Source: an uncultured Eggerthellaceae bacterium
GTDB taxonomy: Bacteria > Actinomycetota > Coriobacteriia > Coriobacteriales > Eggerthellaceae
Assembly (NCBI GenBank): GCA_934670115.1
Contig: CAKUOV010000027.1
Location: 1-34,100 of the forward strand
Length of the DNA: 34,100 bases
Reading direction: 5' to 3'
Under the pieces are notes generated by a model. That model had not been told where the DNA came from and ran no database searches. It was given only the letters and a program-made list of their open reading frames with translations. Positions 1 through 7,582 of this stretch are shown here, piece by piece. The stretch's first letter is position 1, and each line of letters starts with the position of its first letter. A program made the translations under genes and the position numbers.

Positions 1-1
1 G

Positions 2-328
2 TCGCTTAGTGTTGACGACGACGTTGCGTCGTTCGATATCGTCCTTTTTCGCGATAAGGAAGCGAGAGAGGAGCAGCTGATGATTGTATCGTGGATGACC
101 ACAAATTGCTGCAATTTGAAGTGCGCTCACTGTTATCAAAACGCCGATGAGCGCAATGAACGCGAACTTTCTACCCGTGAAGCGAAAGCCATGATTTCCC
201 AGATTGCTCAAGCTGGTTTCAAGGTCATGATTTTCAGTGGCGGCGAACCGCTTTTGCTCGGCGATATCTTGCGCACAGGTCGCAAGGTAGGCGCCGTCCG
301 GGCGCTTTATCGCAAAAGCGATATCTAG
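2..328 (+). pseudogene. Radical SAM protein, truncated remnant
   Basis: The frame is open from the window edge, so the 5' end probably lies upstream; an internal ATG is at 80. It encodes the radical SAM 4Fe-4S signature CNLKCAHC (CxxxCxxC) followed about 40 residues later by the SAM-binding FSGGEPL motif. The protein then stops after about 25 more residues with no similarity I recognise, whereas family members of this kind (for example NirJ/AhbC/AhbD-like haem enzymes or peptide maturases) are usually 330-400 residues. I therefore read it as a 3'-truncated gene that lost its C-terminal half by deletion. The next gene starts 33 bases later. The family call is firm; the substrate is unknown. 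Confidence 0.72.
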
Positions 329-361
329 GAAGTGGTTAATGAAGAGCGCAAAGGAGCACTC

Positions 362-748
362 ATGAATCCTATCAAGAAAGTTGTATTCGTATCTGTTGGT
401 TGCCTGTGCGTTGCCTTGGGCATCGCCGGTGCATTCTTGCCCGTATTGCCCACGACTCCGTTTCTCCTTGCTGCGGCCTTTTTGTTTTCGCGTAGTTCGC
501 AACGATTGAATAACTGGCTGATTAAAACGAAAGTGTATAAAGCATATGTCGAGCCTATCAATTCCGGCGAAGGCATCCCTCTCTGCAAGAAAGCATCGAT
601 ATTGGGCGTTTCCTATGCCGTTATGGCGATAAGCGCATTTGCGGTTGCCCGTCCTTCGGTATGGGTCATTTTAGGTTGCGTGGCGGTGTTCTTGTTCTGG
701 CTGATCGGGTTCCATGTTCCAACGGCTTCCGCAAAAAGGGCTGAATGA
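362..748 (+). CDS. DUF454 (YbaN-like) inner membrane protein
   Basis: A protein of 128 residues, short and strongly hydrophobic. It has the DUF454 pattern: an N-terminal membrane segment with GIAGAFLPVLPTTPFLL, then FLFSRSSQRLNNWL, and two more membrane segments in the C-terminal half. The start at 362 is chosen because AAAGGAG lies 5-6 bases upstream; an in-frame GTG at 332 lacks a comparable site. DUF454 proteins are widespread membrane proteins without an established function, sometimes near haem or iron genes. Length is normal for the family, and the gene looks intact although both neighbours are broken. Confidence 0.85.
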   Translation: MNPIKKVVFVSVGCLCVALGIAGAFLPVLPTTPFLLAAAFLFSRSSQRLNNWLIKTKVYKAYVEPINSGEGIPLCKKASILGVSYAVMAISAFAVARPSVWVILGCVAVFLFWLIGFHVPTASAKRAE

Positions 749-1171
749 TGGGGGCAGCGCTAGATCTTTTTGCACCAGGCATCGGGTGAGTTGTTGCGTT
801 TCCGCACAAGGGGCCTTTCACATGGTGGGATAAATCACGCTGAAGCCGATGGCGAAGAACGCAGTACCGAGGTTGGAGTGCGGTCCTTGGGATGCCTCGG
901 GGATCAATTCCTCCACCACAACATACAACATCGCACCGACCTGCCCGTGTCAATCGAGGTGAGCGGCACGGGGATCGATTTCTGCGGGCGCATGCCCTTC
1001 GAACTCCCGTACCTCCACGAGCAGGTGGGGCGCGGCCACTGCATACGAAGTGGCACTAATTAATATACAAGGCGGACGGAGATTTGTTCCATTTACGGAA
1101 TGTAGGCCAAATTGGCAGCAGATCCACTGAAAGCTCAAAGAATGAAACGAGGAATCGAGGACAATAAGGGC
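749..1171. other. Gene-free stretch holding only ZIP remnant
   Basis: No intact gene is visible between the DUF454 gene and the GGDEF gene. Apart from the ZIP permease remnant the stretch has only short overlapping frames without family features. It looks like a deletion scar or relic DNA. Confidence 0.5.
818..1015 (-). pseudogene. ZIP-family metal permease, C-terminal remnant
   Basis: Reading the minus strand from about 950 to 818 gives GQVGAMLYVVVEELIPEASQ followed by a GPHSNLGTAFFAIGF segment and a stop. This matches the last part of bacterial ZIP (ZupT-like) zinc/manganese transporters, where a conserved VEELIPEA motif sits in the metal-binding transmembrane helix and is followed by a GHSN-like loop and a glycine-rich last helix. 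The reading frame is closed by a TGA at 950-952; upstream, another frame gives SKGMRPQKSIP, which resembles the loop preceding this region in ZIP proteins. The rest of the gene is missing. I read it as a frameshifted, 5'-deleted gene. The left boundary is certain; the right boundary is approximate. Confidence 0.68.
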
Positions 1172-2077
1172 CTAGTCGTCGTACTCTACCGAAATGCTGT
1201 TACCGATCCGTTTCGCGCGATACATTTCGACATCAGCTATAAGAACATCATCGCGGGTGAGCGATTCACTGAAGTAGCCGCCAATGCTCACGGCAAGTTT
1301 AATGGTTGGAAATTCAGGAATCACCAGATCGTTCACTGCTTGACGAATCTTTTCCAAGCAGCTCGCGAATGAGTCGCGCTTCATGCCCACAAACGCAATC
1401 AATCCCTCATCGCCGCCGAAGCGGATAAAGAAGTCGGTCTCGCGTATGCTTTTCTTGGTAGCCTCAACTGCCGCGCGCAATATGACATCGCCCGCATAAT
1501 GGCCCATGGTGTCGTTGACTTCCTTAAAGCCATCAATGTCAATCATGGCAATGGCCGTCACGTTCTCAAGAGAGTCAAAACGCTCTTCGAAGAAGCGGCG
1601 ATTGTAAATACCCAGTTGAGCGTCGCGATACAACTCGCTATACAAAGCAGCATTCGCCGAACGAATCGCATCAAGCAAGGCAGTGTCCGTGCGAACTTTT
1701 TCGATCTCGCCCTCGTCAATCGTGTCAAGCATCTCAATAACGCAATGCCGGCCCGCATTTTCGAACCGCTTGGCAATAATCAAGTAGAACTCATTATCGC
1801 GCGGCTCAATCTTCTGCACCGTATTCGGTACTTCAAGCGCCTTATGGCAAATGCAGTTAGGGCACGGCTCAACACGCCCCCAAAACTCAAAGCACAGTCC
1901 TTTGCTTTGAGAAAGATTCCCCAGCTCATCAACAATATAGGCCGTATTGCAATCGTGATCGACAAGCCGAACCTGAGGGAAAATCATACGACACGCCTTA
2001 AGGCAATCGCGCACTTCGCTCGAAAGAGAGAGCGCAAGCGATGCTGCGTTGTCATTTTTCTTGGCGTCGATTCCCAC
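1172..2077 (-). CDS. GGDEF-domain protein with altered GGDEG motif
   Basis: A protein of 301 residues starting with GTG, with AAGGA 8 bases upstream. Residues 1-125 form a cytoplasmic, probably PAS-like sensor containing CFEFWGRVEPCPNC and a further Cys, suggestive of metal or redox sensing. Residues 150-300 are a GGDEF diguanylate cyclase domain: MIDIDGFKEVND (metal/substrate region), an RETD allosteric I-site at 212-215, then FGGDEG at 220-225. The canonical fifth residue Phe is Gly (codon GGA), so catalytic activity is uncertain. The domain would normally make cyclic di-GMP from two GTP; with an intact I-site it could instead bind c-di-GMP. It lies downstream of nhaA on the same strand, separated by 219 bases with a hairpin. 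Confidence 0.85.
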   Translation of the reverse strand: MGIDAKKNDNAASLALSLSSEVRDCLKACRMIFPQVRLVDHDCNTAYIVDELGNLSQSKGLCFEFWGRVEPCPNCICHKALEVPNTVQKIEPRDNEFYLIIAKRFENAGRHCVIEMLDTIDEGEIEKVRTDTALLDAIRSANAALYSELYRDAQLGIYNRRFFEERFDSLENVTAIAMIDIDGFKEVNDTMGHYAGDVILRAAVEATKKSIRETDFFIRFGGDEGLIAFVGMKRDSFASCLEKIRQAVNDLVIPEFPTIKLAVSIGGYFSESLTRDDVLIADVEMYRAKRIGNSISVEYDD

Positions 2078-2209
2078 TATCAGGTTCCTTTTGATTCAAT
2101 TTGCAAATGATATGCATTCTACCTTTTTGCAAGACAAAACCGCAAGACATTTATACGAACGTAGCTGTTTTATCGATTCGCAACCTTCAAAAGCCATTTC
2201 ATCGAAGAC

Positions 2210-2245
2210 GCAGGGCCGGAACACCAAACGGCATCCCGGCCCTGC
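2210..2245 (-). terminator. Hairpin downstream of nhaA
   Basis: A 10-bp perfect stem, GCAGGGCCGG (2210-2219) with CCGGCCCTGC (2236-2245), closes a 16-base loop. It lies about 50 bases past the nhaA stop. The following minus-strand sequence has only short T runs, so it is a weak terminator or attenuator candidate before the GGDEF gene. Confidence 0.5.
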
Positions 2246-2296
2246 AAACAACCTTCAACGCACAGCGTTTAGAGCGCGAAGCCGCAAAAGAGCCTC

Positions 2297-3970
2297 TTAG
2301 TCGGCACCCGGTCTATCTTGGTCTCTTTCGCGTTCATGCGACGCAACTTCATCGGAGCGACGATTGTTTTCTCCCAGGTCAATAACAACTTCGGCCGTAA
2401 GATCGCCCTGCTCAATGCGCGCATCAATCTCTGCGCGAATCAGCGGACTTTCAATCGAATCCAGAAGCTCGCGCGATTTCGCAGCAGCCTCGATATCGGC
2501 TGTCTGCAAGTTATCCTGATGCCCAGCAACAGCAAGATACGCAACGCCGGCAGTTTTCGCGCGCTTCGCCTCGGCCATAAGGAACGCAAATCCAATGATG
2601 CCAGCACAGGCGGAAGCCAGCAGAATGCCCAGTTTCGCTGCGGTGACCAGCACTTCATCGGCAAACGCCAGGTTCGCTACGAAAATCGCCATGGTGAAAC
2701 CCACGCCGCCCAGAATGCTGGCACCCAACATATGCAGCCACGTAACATTTTCGGGCAAGGATGCAAGCTTTGTTTTGACCACAATGAAGCTCATGAGCAT
2801 GATGCCAATGGGCTTGCCCAGAAGCAGACCAAAGAAGATGCCCAAGAACACAGGACTCGTAATGGTCTGCATGATGTTAGCGCCCTGCAAGCATACATCG
2901 GCGTTCGTAAGGGCAAACAGGGGCAGAATCATGAAGTACACCCACGGGAACAGGCGCTTTTCCAAACGCGTTGCGGGCGGAATCACTTCGCGCGCCACCG
3001 TGCTCAAGCTGCCGACTGTGCTCAGGTACTCTTTTTGCCCCAAGACCGGTTCATTCTCATCAAACTGCTCGCGCGCCTTTGCCACATGATCGTCCGACCA
3101 CTGCGCAAAGTTCTTCAAGTTCACACGCGAACCAGAAGGAATAGTGAACGCAAGCAAAACACCCGCAATGGTGGCATGGACGCCCGACTGGAACACGCAG
3201 AACCACAGCACAACGCCTAACAGCAGGTAGGGAAGAAGCGAGTACACATGTCTGCGATTCAGAGCAATAAGCATCAGCAGCACCAACGCCGCCATACCCA
3301 GCCAGAAAAACGAAGGCGTGTGTCCGTAGAACACCGCAATGACAATAATGGCAATAATGTCATCGGCAACTGCGAGCGTGCTCAGGAAAACGCGGACACC
3401 GTTAGGTACGCGATTGCCCAGCAGCGCCATAATACCCAGTGCGAAGCCGATGTCGGTTGCGGTAGGAACACCCCAGCCGTGCGCTGTGTCGGGATTCGTA
3501 ATGTTGAAGATGCTGTAAATCGCGATAGGCGCTAGAACACCGCCGCAAGCAGCCAAAATGGGAAGCAGCGCTTGGCGGATGTTCGTGAGTTCACCCACGG
3601 TCATCTCGTATTTGATTTCCAGGCCAACAAGCAAAAAGAAGATGGCCATGAACACATCGTTGATGATTTCCGCGAACGACAGGGAAGCGTGTCCAGCGCC
3701 TAAAACGAAACCGAACTCCGTTTCCCAGAACTCAAGGAACGGTGTATAGGCACCTGAGTTCGCAACGGCAACAGAAATAATGGCGCACAACAGCATGATA
3801 GCTGCAGCCTTCGTTGTTGAACTGGTGAAATGCAAAATCTTGCGATAACGCGCCAGATTGCCCTGCACTTCTTTACGGAAAATGTTGGCGCCGCGAGTGT
3901 CTGCGGCTGTGTCTGCAGCGGTGTCTGCAATTGCATCAGCGGAAACGGCTTCTTTCTTCTCTTTACTCAT
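2297..3970 (-). CDS. nhaA: Na+/H+ antiporter NhaA, extended
   Basis: A 557-residue integral membrane protein of the NhaA family, which exchanges cytoplasmic Na+ (or Li+) for external protons for pH and sodium homeostasis. Visible landmarks are FFLLVGLEIKYE, the ATDIGFALGIMALLG region, and the paired aspartates in STLAVADDIIAII that correspond to the ion-binding Asp163/Asp164 of the E. coli protein, plus the late GGVGFTMAIFVANLAF helix. NhaA is usually near 390-440 residues. Here there is an extra hydrophilic N-terminus with AADTAADT repeats (about residues 11-26) and a charged cytoplasmic tail of about 90 residues after the last helix. No clear Shine-Dalgarno site precedes the ATG. Family confidence is high; the role of the extensions is unknown. 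Confidence 0.95.
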   Translation of the reverse strand: MSKEKKEAVSADAIADTAADTAADTRGANIFRKEVQGNLARYRKILHFTSSTTKAAAIMLLCAIISVAVANSGAYTPFLEFWETEFGFVLGAGHASLSFAEIINDVFMAIFFLLVGLEIKYEMTVGELTNIRQALLPILAACGGVLAPIAIYSIFNITNPDTAHGWGVPTATDIGFALGIMALLGNRVPNGVRVFLSTLAVADDIIAIIVIAVFYGHTPSFFWLGMAALVLLMLIALNRRHVYSLLPYLLLGVVLWFCVFQSGVHATIAGVLLAFTIPSGSRVNLKNFAQWSDDHVAKAREQFDENEPVLGQKEYLSTVGSLSTVAREVIPPATRLEKRLFPWVYFMILPLFALTNADVCLQGANIMQTITSPVFLGIFFGLLLGKPIGIMLMSFIVVKTKLASLPENVTWLHMLGASILGGVGFTMAIFVANLAFADEVLVTAAKLGILLASACAGIIGFAFLMAEAKRAKTAGVAYLAVAGHQDNLQTADIEAAAKSRELLDSIESPLIRAEIDARIEQGDLTAEVVIDLGENNRRSDEVASHERERDQDRPGAD

Positions 3971-4422
3971 GAATCATCCAATCGTAGAAAATGACTCCGC
4001 ATAACATACCATAGCCCCCGAATACGAAATTAACCTTTAGGTGACAGTTGAGTATAAAAGCGAGCACAGTTATGGATTGAACGGGAGCAAGAACGCACGA
4101 AACGCAATCAAGGGCGTCAAAAATAACCGTAGGCGGTCTTTCCGTCCAAACGGACTTAACGAACAACCCCGAGCACTAGCAACAGGTAAAAGCTAGGCAA
4201 AAAAGCGGCAAACGCGCTGCCGTGCGCATGCGATTGCTATAGTTTTCTTCGGCGAGCACCAAGGGAGACGAACCAACGCGAGCATCGGCGCAAACCGCAT
4301 ATAATGCGCACCCCCATCCGAAATCCATCGGAAACTTTAAGGTGCGTCTCTCGTGCCGCCTTTAACTGCATTGTCAAGGTAGTTCTCTGTCGCCCAGAAA
4401 CTACCCAGGAATCGGATACACT
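3971..4422. other. Divergent intergenic region nhaA / MBOAT
   Basis: This 452-base region separates the divergent nhaA and MBOAT genes and should hold both promoters. I see one good -10 box for the rightward gene (TATAAT at 4300-4305) and no open frame with family features. Nothing else is recognisable. Confidence 0.5.
4300..4305 (+). promoter_or_regulatory. -10 box, acyltransferase operon
   Basis: A consensus TATAAT lies about 120 bases before the MBOAT start codon. No matching -35 hexamer is seen 16-18 bases upstream, so only the -10 is supported. Confidence 0.4.
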
Positions 4423-5853
4423 ATGTCAGTAACTTCTTTAACGTTTCTCTTTGTTTTTCTGCCCATCACGATTGTCGCATATTATGCCGCTTGCTTCATC
4501 GGAAGAAACCGTAGCGGGAATCGCTCTGCCGCTAAAGCGTTGCTTCTGGTGGCAAGCATTATTTTTTATTCGTTATCAGCACTTGAATTTATCCCGCATC
4601 TGCTTGTATTAACGGGCATCGTTTATATATTGGCGCGCGTTGTGCAAAACAAAAAGGGAATGCCCCGTAAAGCGATTACCGCAATCGGAATAATCGCAAA
4701 CGTTAGCTTTCTAGCTTTTTATAAATACTTCGATTTTTTCGGCGCGCTTTGCTCGTGGCTTTTCAAAACGCCCTTCACTAGCTTTGGAATTTTACAACCG
4801 TTAGGTATTTCGTTTTTGGTATTTTCCTTGATTTCGTATCTGATTGATGTGCATCGCGGCACCATAGCAGCAGATAAAAACCTGATAAACGTGATGCTTT
4901 GGTCTTTCTTTTTCGCGAAAATCGCCGCTGGTCCTATTGTTCGCTATGCGCAGATGTACCGCACAGATCAGGCGATGCAGGATATTCCTTGCGTGGACGA
5001 AATAGCCGCAGGTGTACGGCGTTTCGTTATTGGACTGGGTAAAAAAGTCATACTGGCAAACACGCTCGGACTAACAGTCGATAAGATTTTTTCAGCTCAA
5101 ATAGATGGCATCAGCACACCAGTCGCCTGGATTGGCATCATTTGCTACACCTTCCAGATTTATCTCGATTTTTCGGGATATTCCGATATGGCATTGGGCG
5201 TAGCGCGCATGCTGGGATTTCGTTTCGAAGAAAACTTCAATTACCCTTATGCGGCGCGCACCGTAGGCGAATTTTGGCGACGTTGGCACATCTCTTTGTC
5301 ATCGTGGCTGCGCGATTACCTGTACTTTCCCCTTGGAGGAAGCCGGCGCGGGAACGTGTACGTCAACTTGATTGTTGTGTTTCTTGTTTCGGGGCTGTGG
5401 CACGGAGCGTCTCTGCATTTTGTGGCATGGGGTGCCTGGTGGGGGCTTTTCATGGTAATCGATCGAGCTTATCGCGTGCATGTTGCGCCAAGGCATGCGC
5501 TTCCCACTTGGCTGACCTGGTTTTTCACTATGAGCGTTGTCGTATTAGGATGGGTGATTTTTCGTGCAGAAAGCTCTACCCAAGCGGTTTCATACCTGCT
5601 TAATCTTGTGGGAATTGGCGCTGATCCTACCTTTCCCTGGGGCGTACGATACTACTTGGATAATCGCACGATCACCTTTCTTGCAGCATCCTTGTTGCTG
5701 TCTACGCCGCTATTCAAAAGCCTCGAGAGGCGTTACGAGAACACCCCTGTGTGGCAAGCGTGCCGCATGATAGGCACGCCCATACTGTTTCTTGCATCGA
5801 TAATGTTCATCATGAACGCAGATTACAGCCCGTTTATGTACGCTCAGTTCTAA
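4423..5853 (+). CDS. MBOAT-family O-acyltransferase (AlgI/DltB-like)
   Basis: A polytopic membrane protein of 476 residues. It begins with the family's typical SLTFLFVFLPITIVAYY segment, contains WRRWHISLSSWLRDYLYFPL in the middle, and has the invariant catalytic histidine in the segment SGLWHGASLHFVAWGAWWG. MBOAT proteins of the AlgI/DltB/PatA type move acetyl or alanyl groups across the membrane onto extracellular polysaccharide or wall polymers. The next gene starts 10 bases downstream and encodes the DHHW/AlgJ-like partner expected for this reaction, so the two form an operon. An AGGA site precedes the ATG at a longish spacing. The acyl acceptor (capsule, wall polymer or lipid) cannot be told from the sequence. 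Confidence 0.92.
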   Translation: MSVTSLTFLFVFLPITIVAYYAACFIGRNRSGNRSAAKALLLVASIIFYSLSALEFIPHLLVLTGIVYILARVVQNKKGMPRKAITAIGIIANVSFLAFYKYFDFFGALCSWLFKTPFTSFGILQPLGISFLVFSLISYLIDVHRGTIAADKNLINVMLWSFFFAKIAAGPIVRYAQMYRTDQAMQDIPCVDEIAAGVRRFVIGLGKKVILANTLGLTVDKIFSAQIDGISTPVAWIGIICYTFQIYLDFSGYSDMALGVARMLGFRFEENFNYPYAARTVGEFWRRWHISLSSWLRDYLYFPLGGSRRGNVYVNLIVVFLVSGLWHGASLHFVAWGAWWGLFMVIDRAYRVHVAPRHALPTWLTWFFTMSVVVLGWVIFRAESSTQAVSYLLNLVGIGADPTFPWGVRYYLDNRTITFLAASLLLSTPLFKSLERRYENTPVWQACRMIGTPILFLASIMFIMNADYSPFMYAQF

Positions 5854-5863
5854 GGAGCAAGCA

Positions 5864-7582
5864 GTGAAAAGAACGCCGCTTTGCAATAAAATTACGCTCA
5901 CCCTTATGGCTCTGTGCATATGCGCGCCTCTTGCTTTGACCAACACTTCAACAAACTTATTTCTTGATACCGACAATCGCTACGCCGAAGAAATACCGTC
6001 ATTCGAAGAACTCAGCAAAAGAGTCAACGCGATTTTAGGCATTCCGGATAACTCAGGTGCGGAACAGACGGAGGCAAGCGAATCGCCTCGTCTCAATACG
6101 GAACCGTTCGATGAGCCAGCGTCCAGAGCAGAAGGCGCGAATACCAGCGAAGGCAATGGGGGAGAATCGCAAGAAGGCGCGCCCACCAGCGAAAAGATCG
6201 TAATCGATACAGAAGTCGCAGACGAAGAGGCATCAAGCGAAACATTCGCAAACAATGCTCTTGCCCGCACAACAAGCCTTCTTGACAACGCGCAAGCAGC
6301 AATGGACAAAATTACATCTCACGCCGAAAATTACCTGATGGATCGCATTGGATTCAGAAGCGAAGCAATGACCGCCTACATTCTGGGAAACGATATTGCG
6401 TTCCATATCATGACGCACCCCGATTACGATTATGGACTGGATGGGCACTTGTTTCATGCTTACGACTTTTACGTTGCACCCGACGATTATCTTGATCTGT
6501 ATGCCAACTACGTTGTTATGCTGAGCGATTATTGCAAACAGCGCAACATCCCCTTCCTCTACGTAAACACGCCCAGTAAAGAGTTCGTCTACGACGACCT
6601 TGTTCCCGATTATGTTCCCTTGCGCAAGAACGTCTTTGACACCATTCAACCTCTGATTGATTCAGGCGGCGTGGAGTACCTTGATTTAACCGATTGCCTA
6701 AGACAAGCTCGAGAAGAAGGCACCGAGGTTTTCAATCGATTCTTCGACACGGGACATTTCAATACCGATGGAGCGTTCATAGCGTCAAATGCTATCCTGC
6801 AACGACTGGCCGAAATGGGCATAAACGTTGAGCAAGCTGACTTAAGCGATTATTACATCAGTCAGGATCGCTACACGCACCTGCCCGCCTCGGCATATCC
6901 CCTTGACATCGATGTTGATCGCTACCTGCATATCGATGATGGAACACAAGCCGTTGATCAGCCCGAATATAAACGCGACCTTGAAGTAAGCGACTATTCG
7001 ACCGATGTCTGGAATTGGACGAACCCAACGGTAGACAACAATGCACGGCTGCTCATGTTCCAGGGAAGTTATTTTTGCTCGCAAGGAACATCGCTGTACC
7101 ATCAGTTTTCCAATGCAGCTTTAGTGCGTGCGTACGTCAACGTATTGAATGCAGCGTATTATATCGATGTGTTTCAGCCCAATGTTGTGGTGTTTGAAGC
7201 TGCGGATTACACCATTCGCGACGGCTATTACAATAGCGAAGACCTGGAACGTGTCGATTTGCCACCTGTTTTTTCCAGCACCTTTGACCCGAATGATTTT
7301 ACCTTGATCGCTGCACCGGAATCTGCTGCACCGGAGTCCGCGCTCTTATTTGACCCGGAAAGCGCCGTGACGAATTTTTCCCTTCCATACGATGCCAGCA
7401 GCCTTGACTACGCTTATGCGCAAATGAATGGAAAGACGTACGAATGCGTTGTTCGCGAAAACGACATTTTCTGGGGCGTCGATACGAAAACGCTCACCGA
7501 AAGTCAGCAAGCCATAATCTATCTTGTGAAAAGCGATGGAACACTCGAAAAATTCCCCCTTGAAATTGCAGCCGTGCACTAG
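5864..7582 (+). CDS. DHHW/AlgJ-like secreted acyltransferase partner
   Basis: A 572-residue protein with a GTG start and an ideal AAGGAG that overlaps the stop codon of the upstream MBOAT gene. It has an N-terminal signal or anchor segment (about residues 8-28), an acidic low-complexity linker (about 60-125, rich in Glu, Ser, Ala), and then a SGNH/DHHW-type domain. Recognisable parts are ENYLMDRIGFRSEAMTAY, FLYVNTPSKEFVY, the Asp-His motif in FFDTGHFNTDGAFIASNAIL, and a Ser-containing FQGSYFCSQGTS. In AlgJ/AlgX-type proteins these residues form a Ser-His-Asp site that passes the acyl group from the MBOAT protein to an extracellular polymer. The stop codon shares a CTAG with the stop of the convergent kinase gene. 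Confidence 0.85.
   Translation: MKRTPLCNKITLTLMALCICAPLALTNTSTNLFLDTDNRYAEEIPSFEELSKRVNAILGIPDNSGAEQTEASESPRLNTEPFDEPASRAEGANTSEGNGGESQEGAPTSEKIVIDTEVADEEASSETFANNALARTTSLLDNAQAAMDKITSHAENYLMDRIGFRSEAMTAYILGNDIAFHIMTHPDYDYGLDGHLFHAYDFYVAPDDYLDLYANYVVMLSDYCKQRNIPFLYVNTPSKEFVYDDLVPDYVPLRKNVFDTIQPLIDSGGVEYLDLTDCLRQAREEGTEVFNRFFDTGHFNTDGAFIASNAILQRLAEMGINVEQADLSDYYISQDRYTHLPASAYPLDIDVDRYLHIDDGTQAVDQPEYKRDLEVSDYSTDVWNWTNPTVDNNARLLMFQGSYFCSQGTSLYHQFSNAALVRAYVNVLNAAYYIDVFQPNVVVFEAADYTIRDGYYNSEDLERVDLPPVFSSTFDPNDFTLIAAPESAAPESALLFDPESAVTNFSLPYDASSLDYAYAQMNGKTYECVVRENDIFWGVDTKTLTESQQAIIYLVKSDGTLEKFPLEIAAVH

Noticed and set aside
770..1063. 97-codon plus-strand frame at 770
   Set aside because: The opposite strand has a clear ZIP permease remnant; this frame is its mirror.
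1499..2110. 203-codon plus-strand frame opposite the GGDEF gene
   Set aside because: Antisense to conserved GGDEF motifs and without family features.
2318..3220. 300-codon plus-strand frame inside nhaA
   Set aside because: It is antisense to a clear NhaA and has no family features, only His/Gln/Asn-rich composition typical of a shadow frame.
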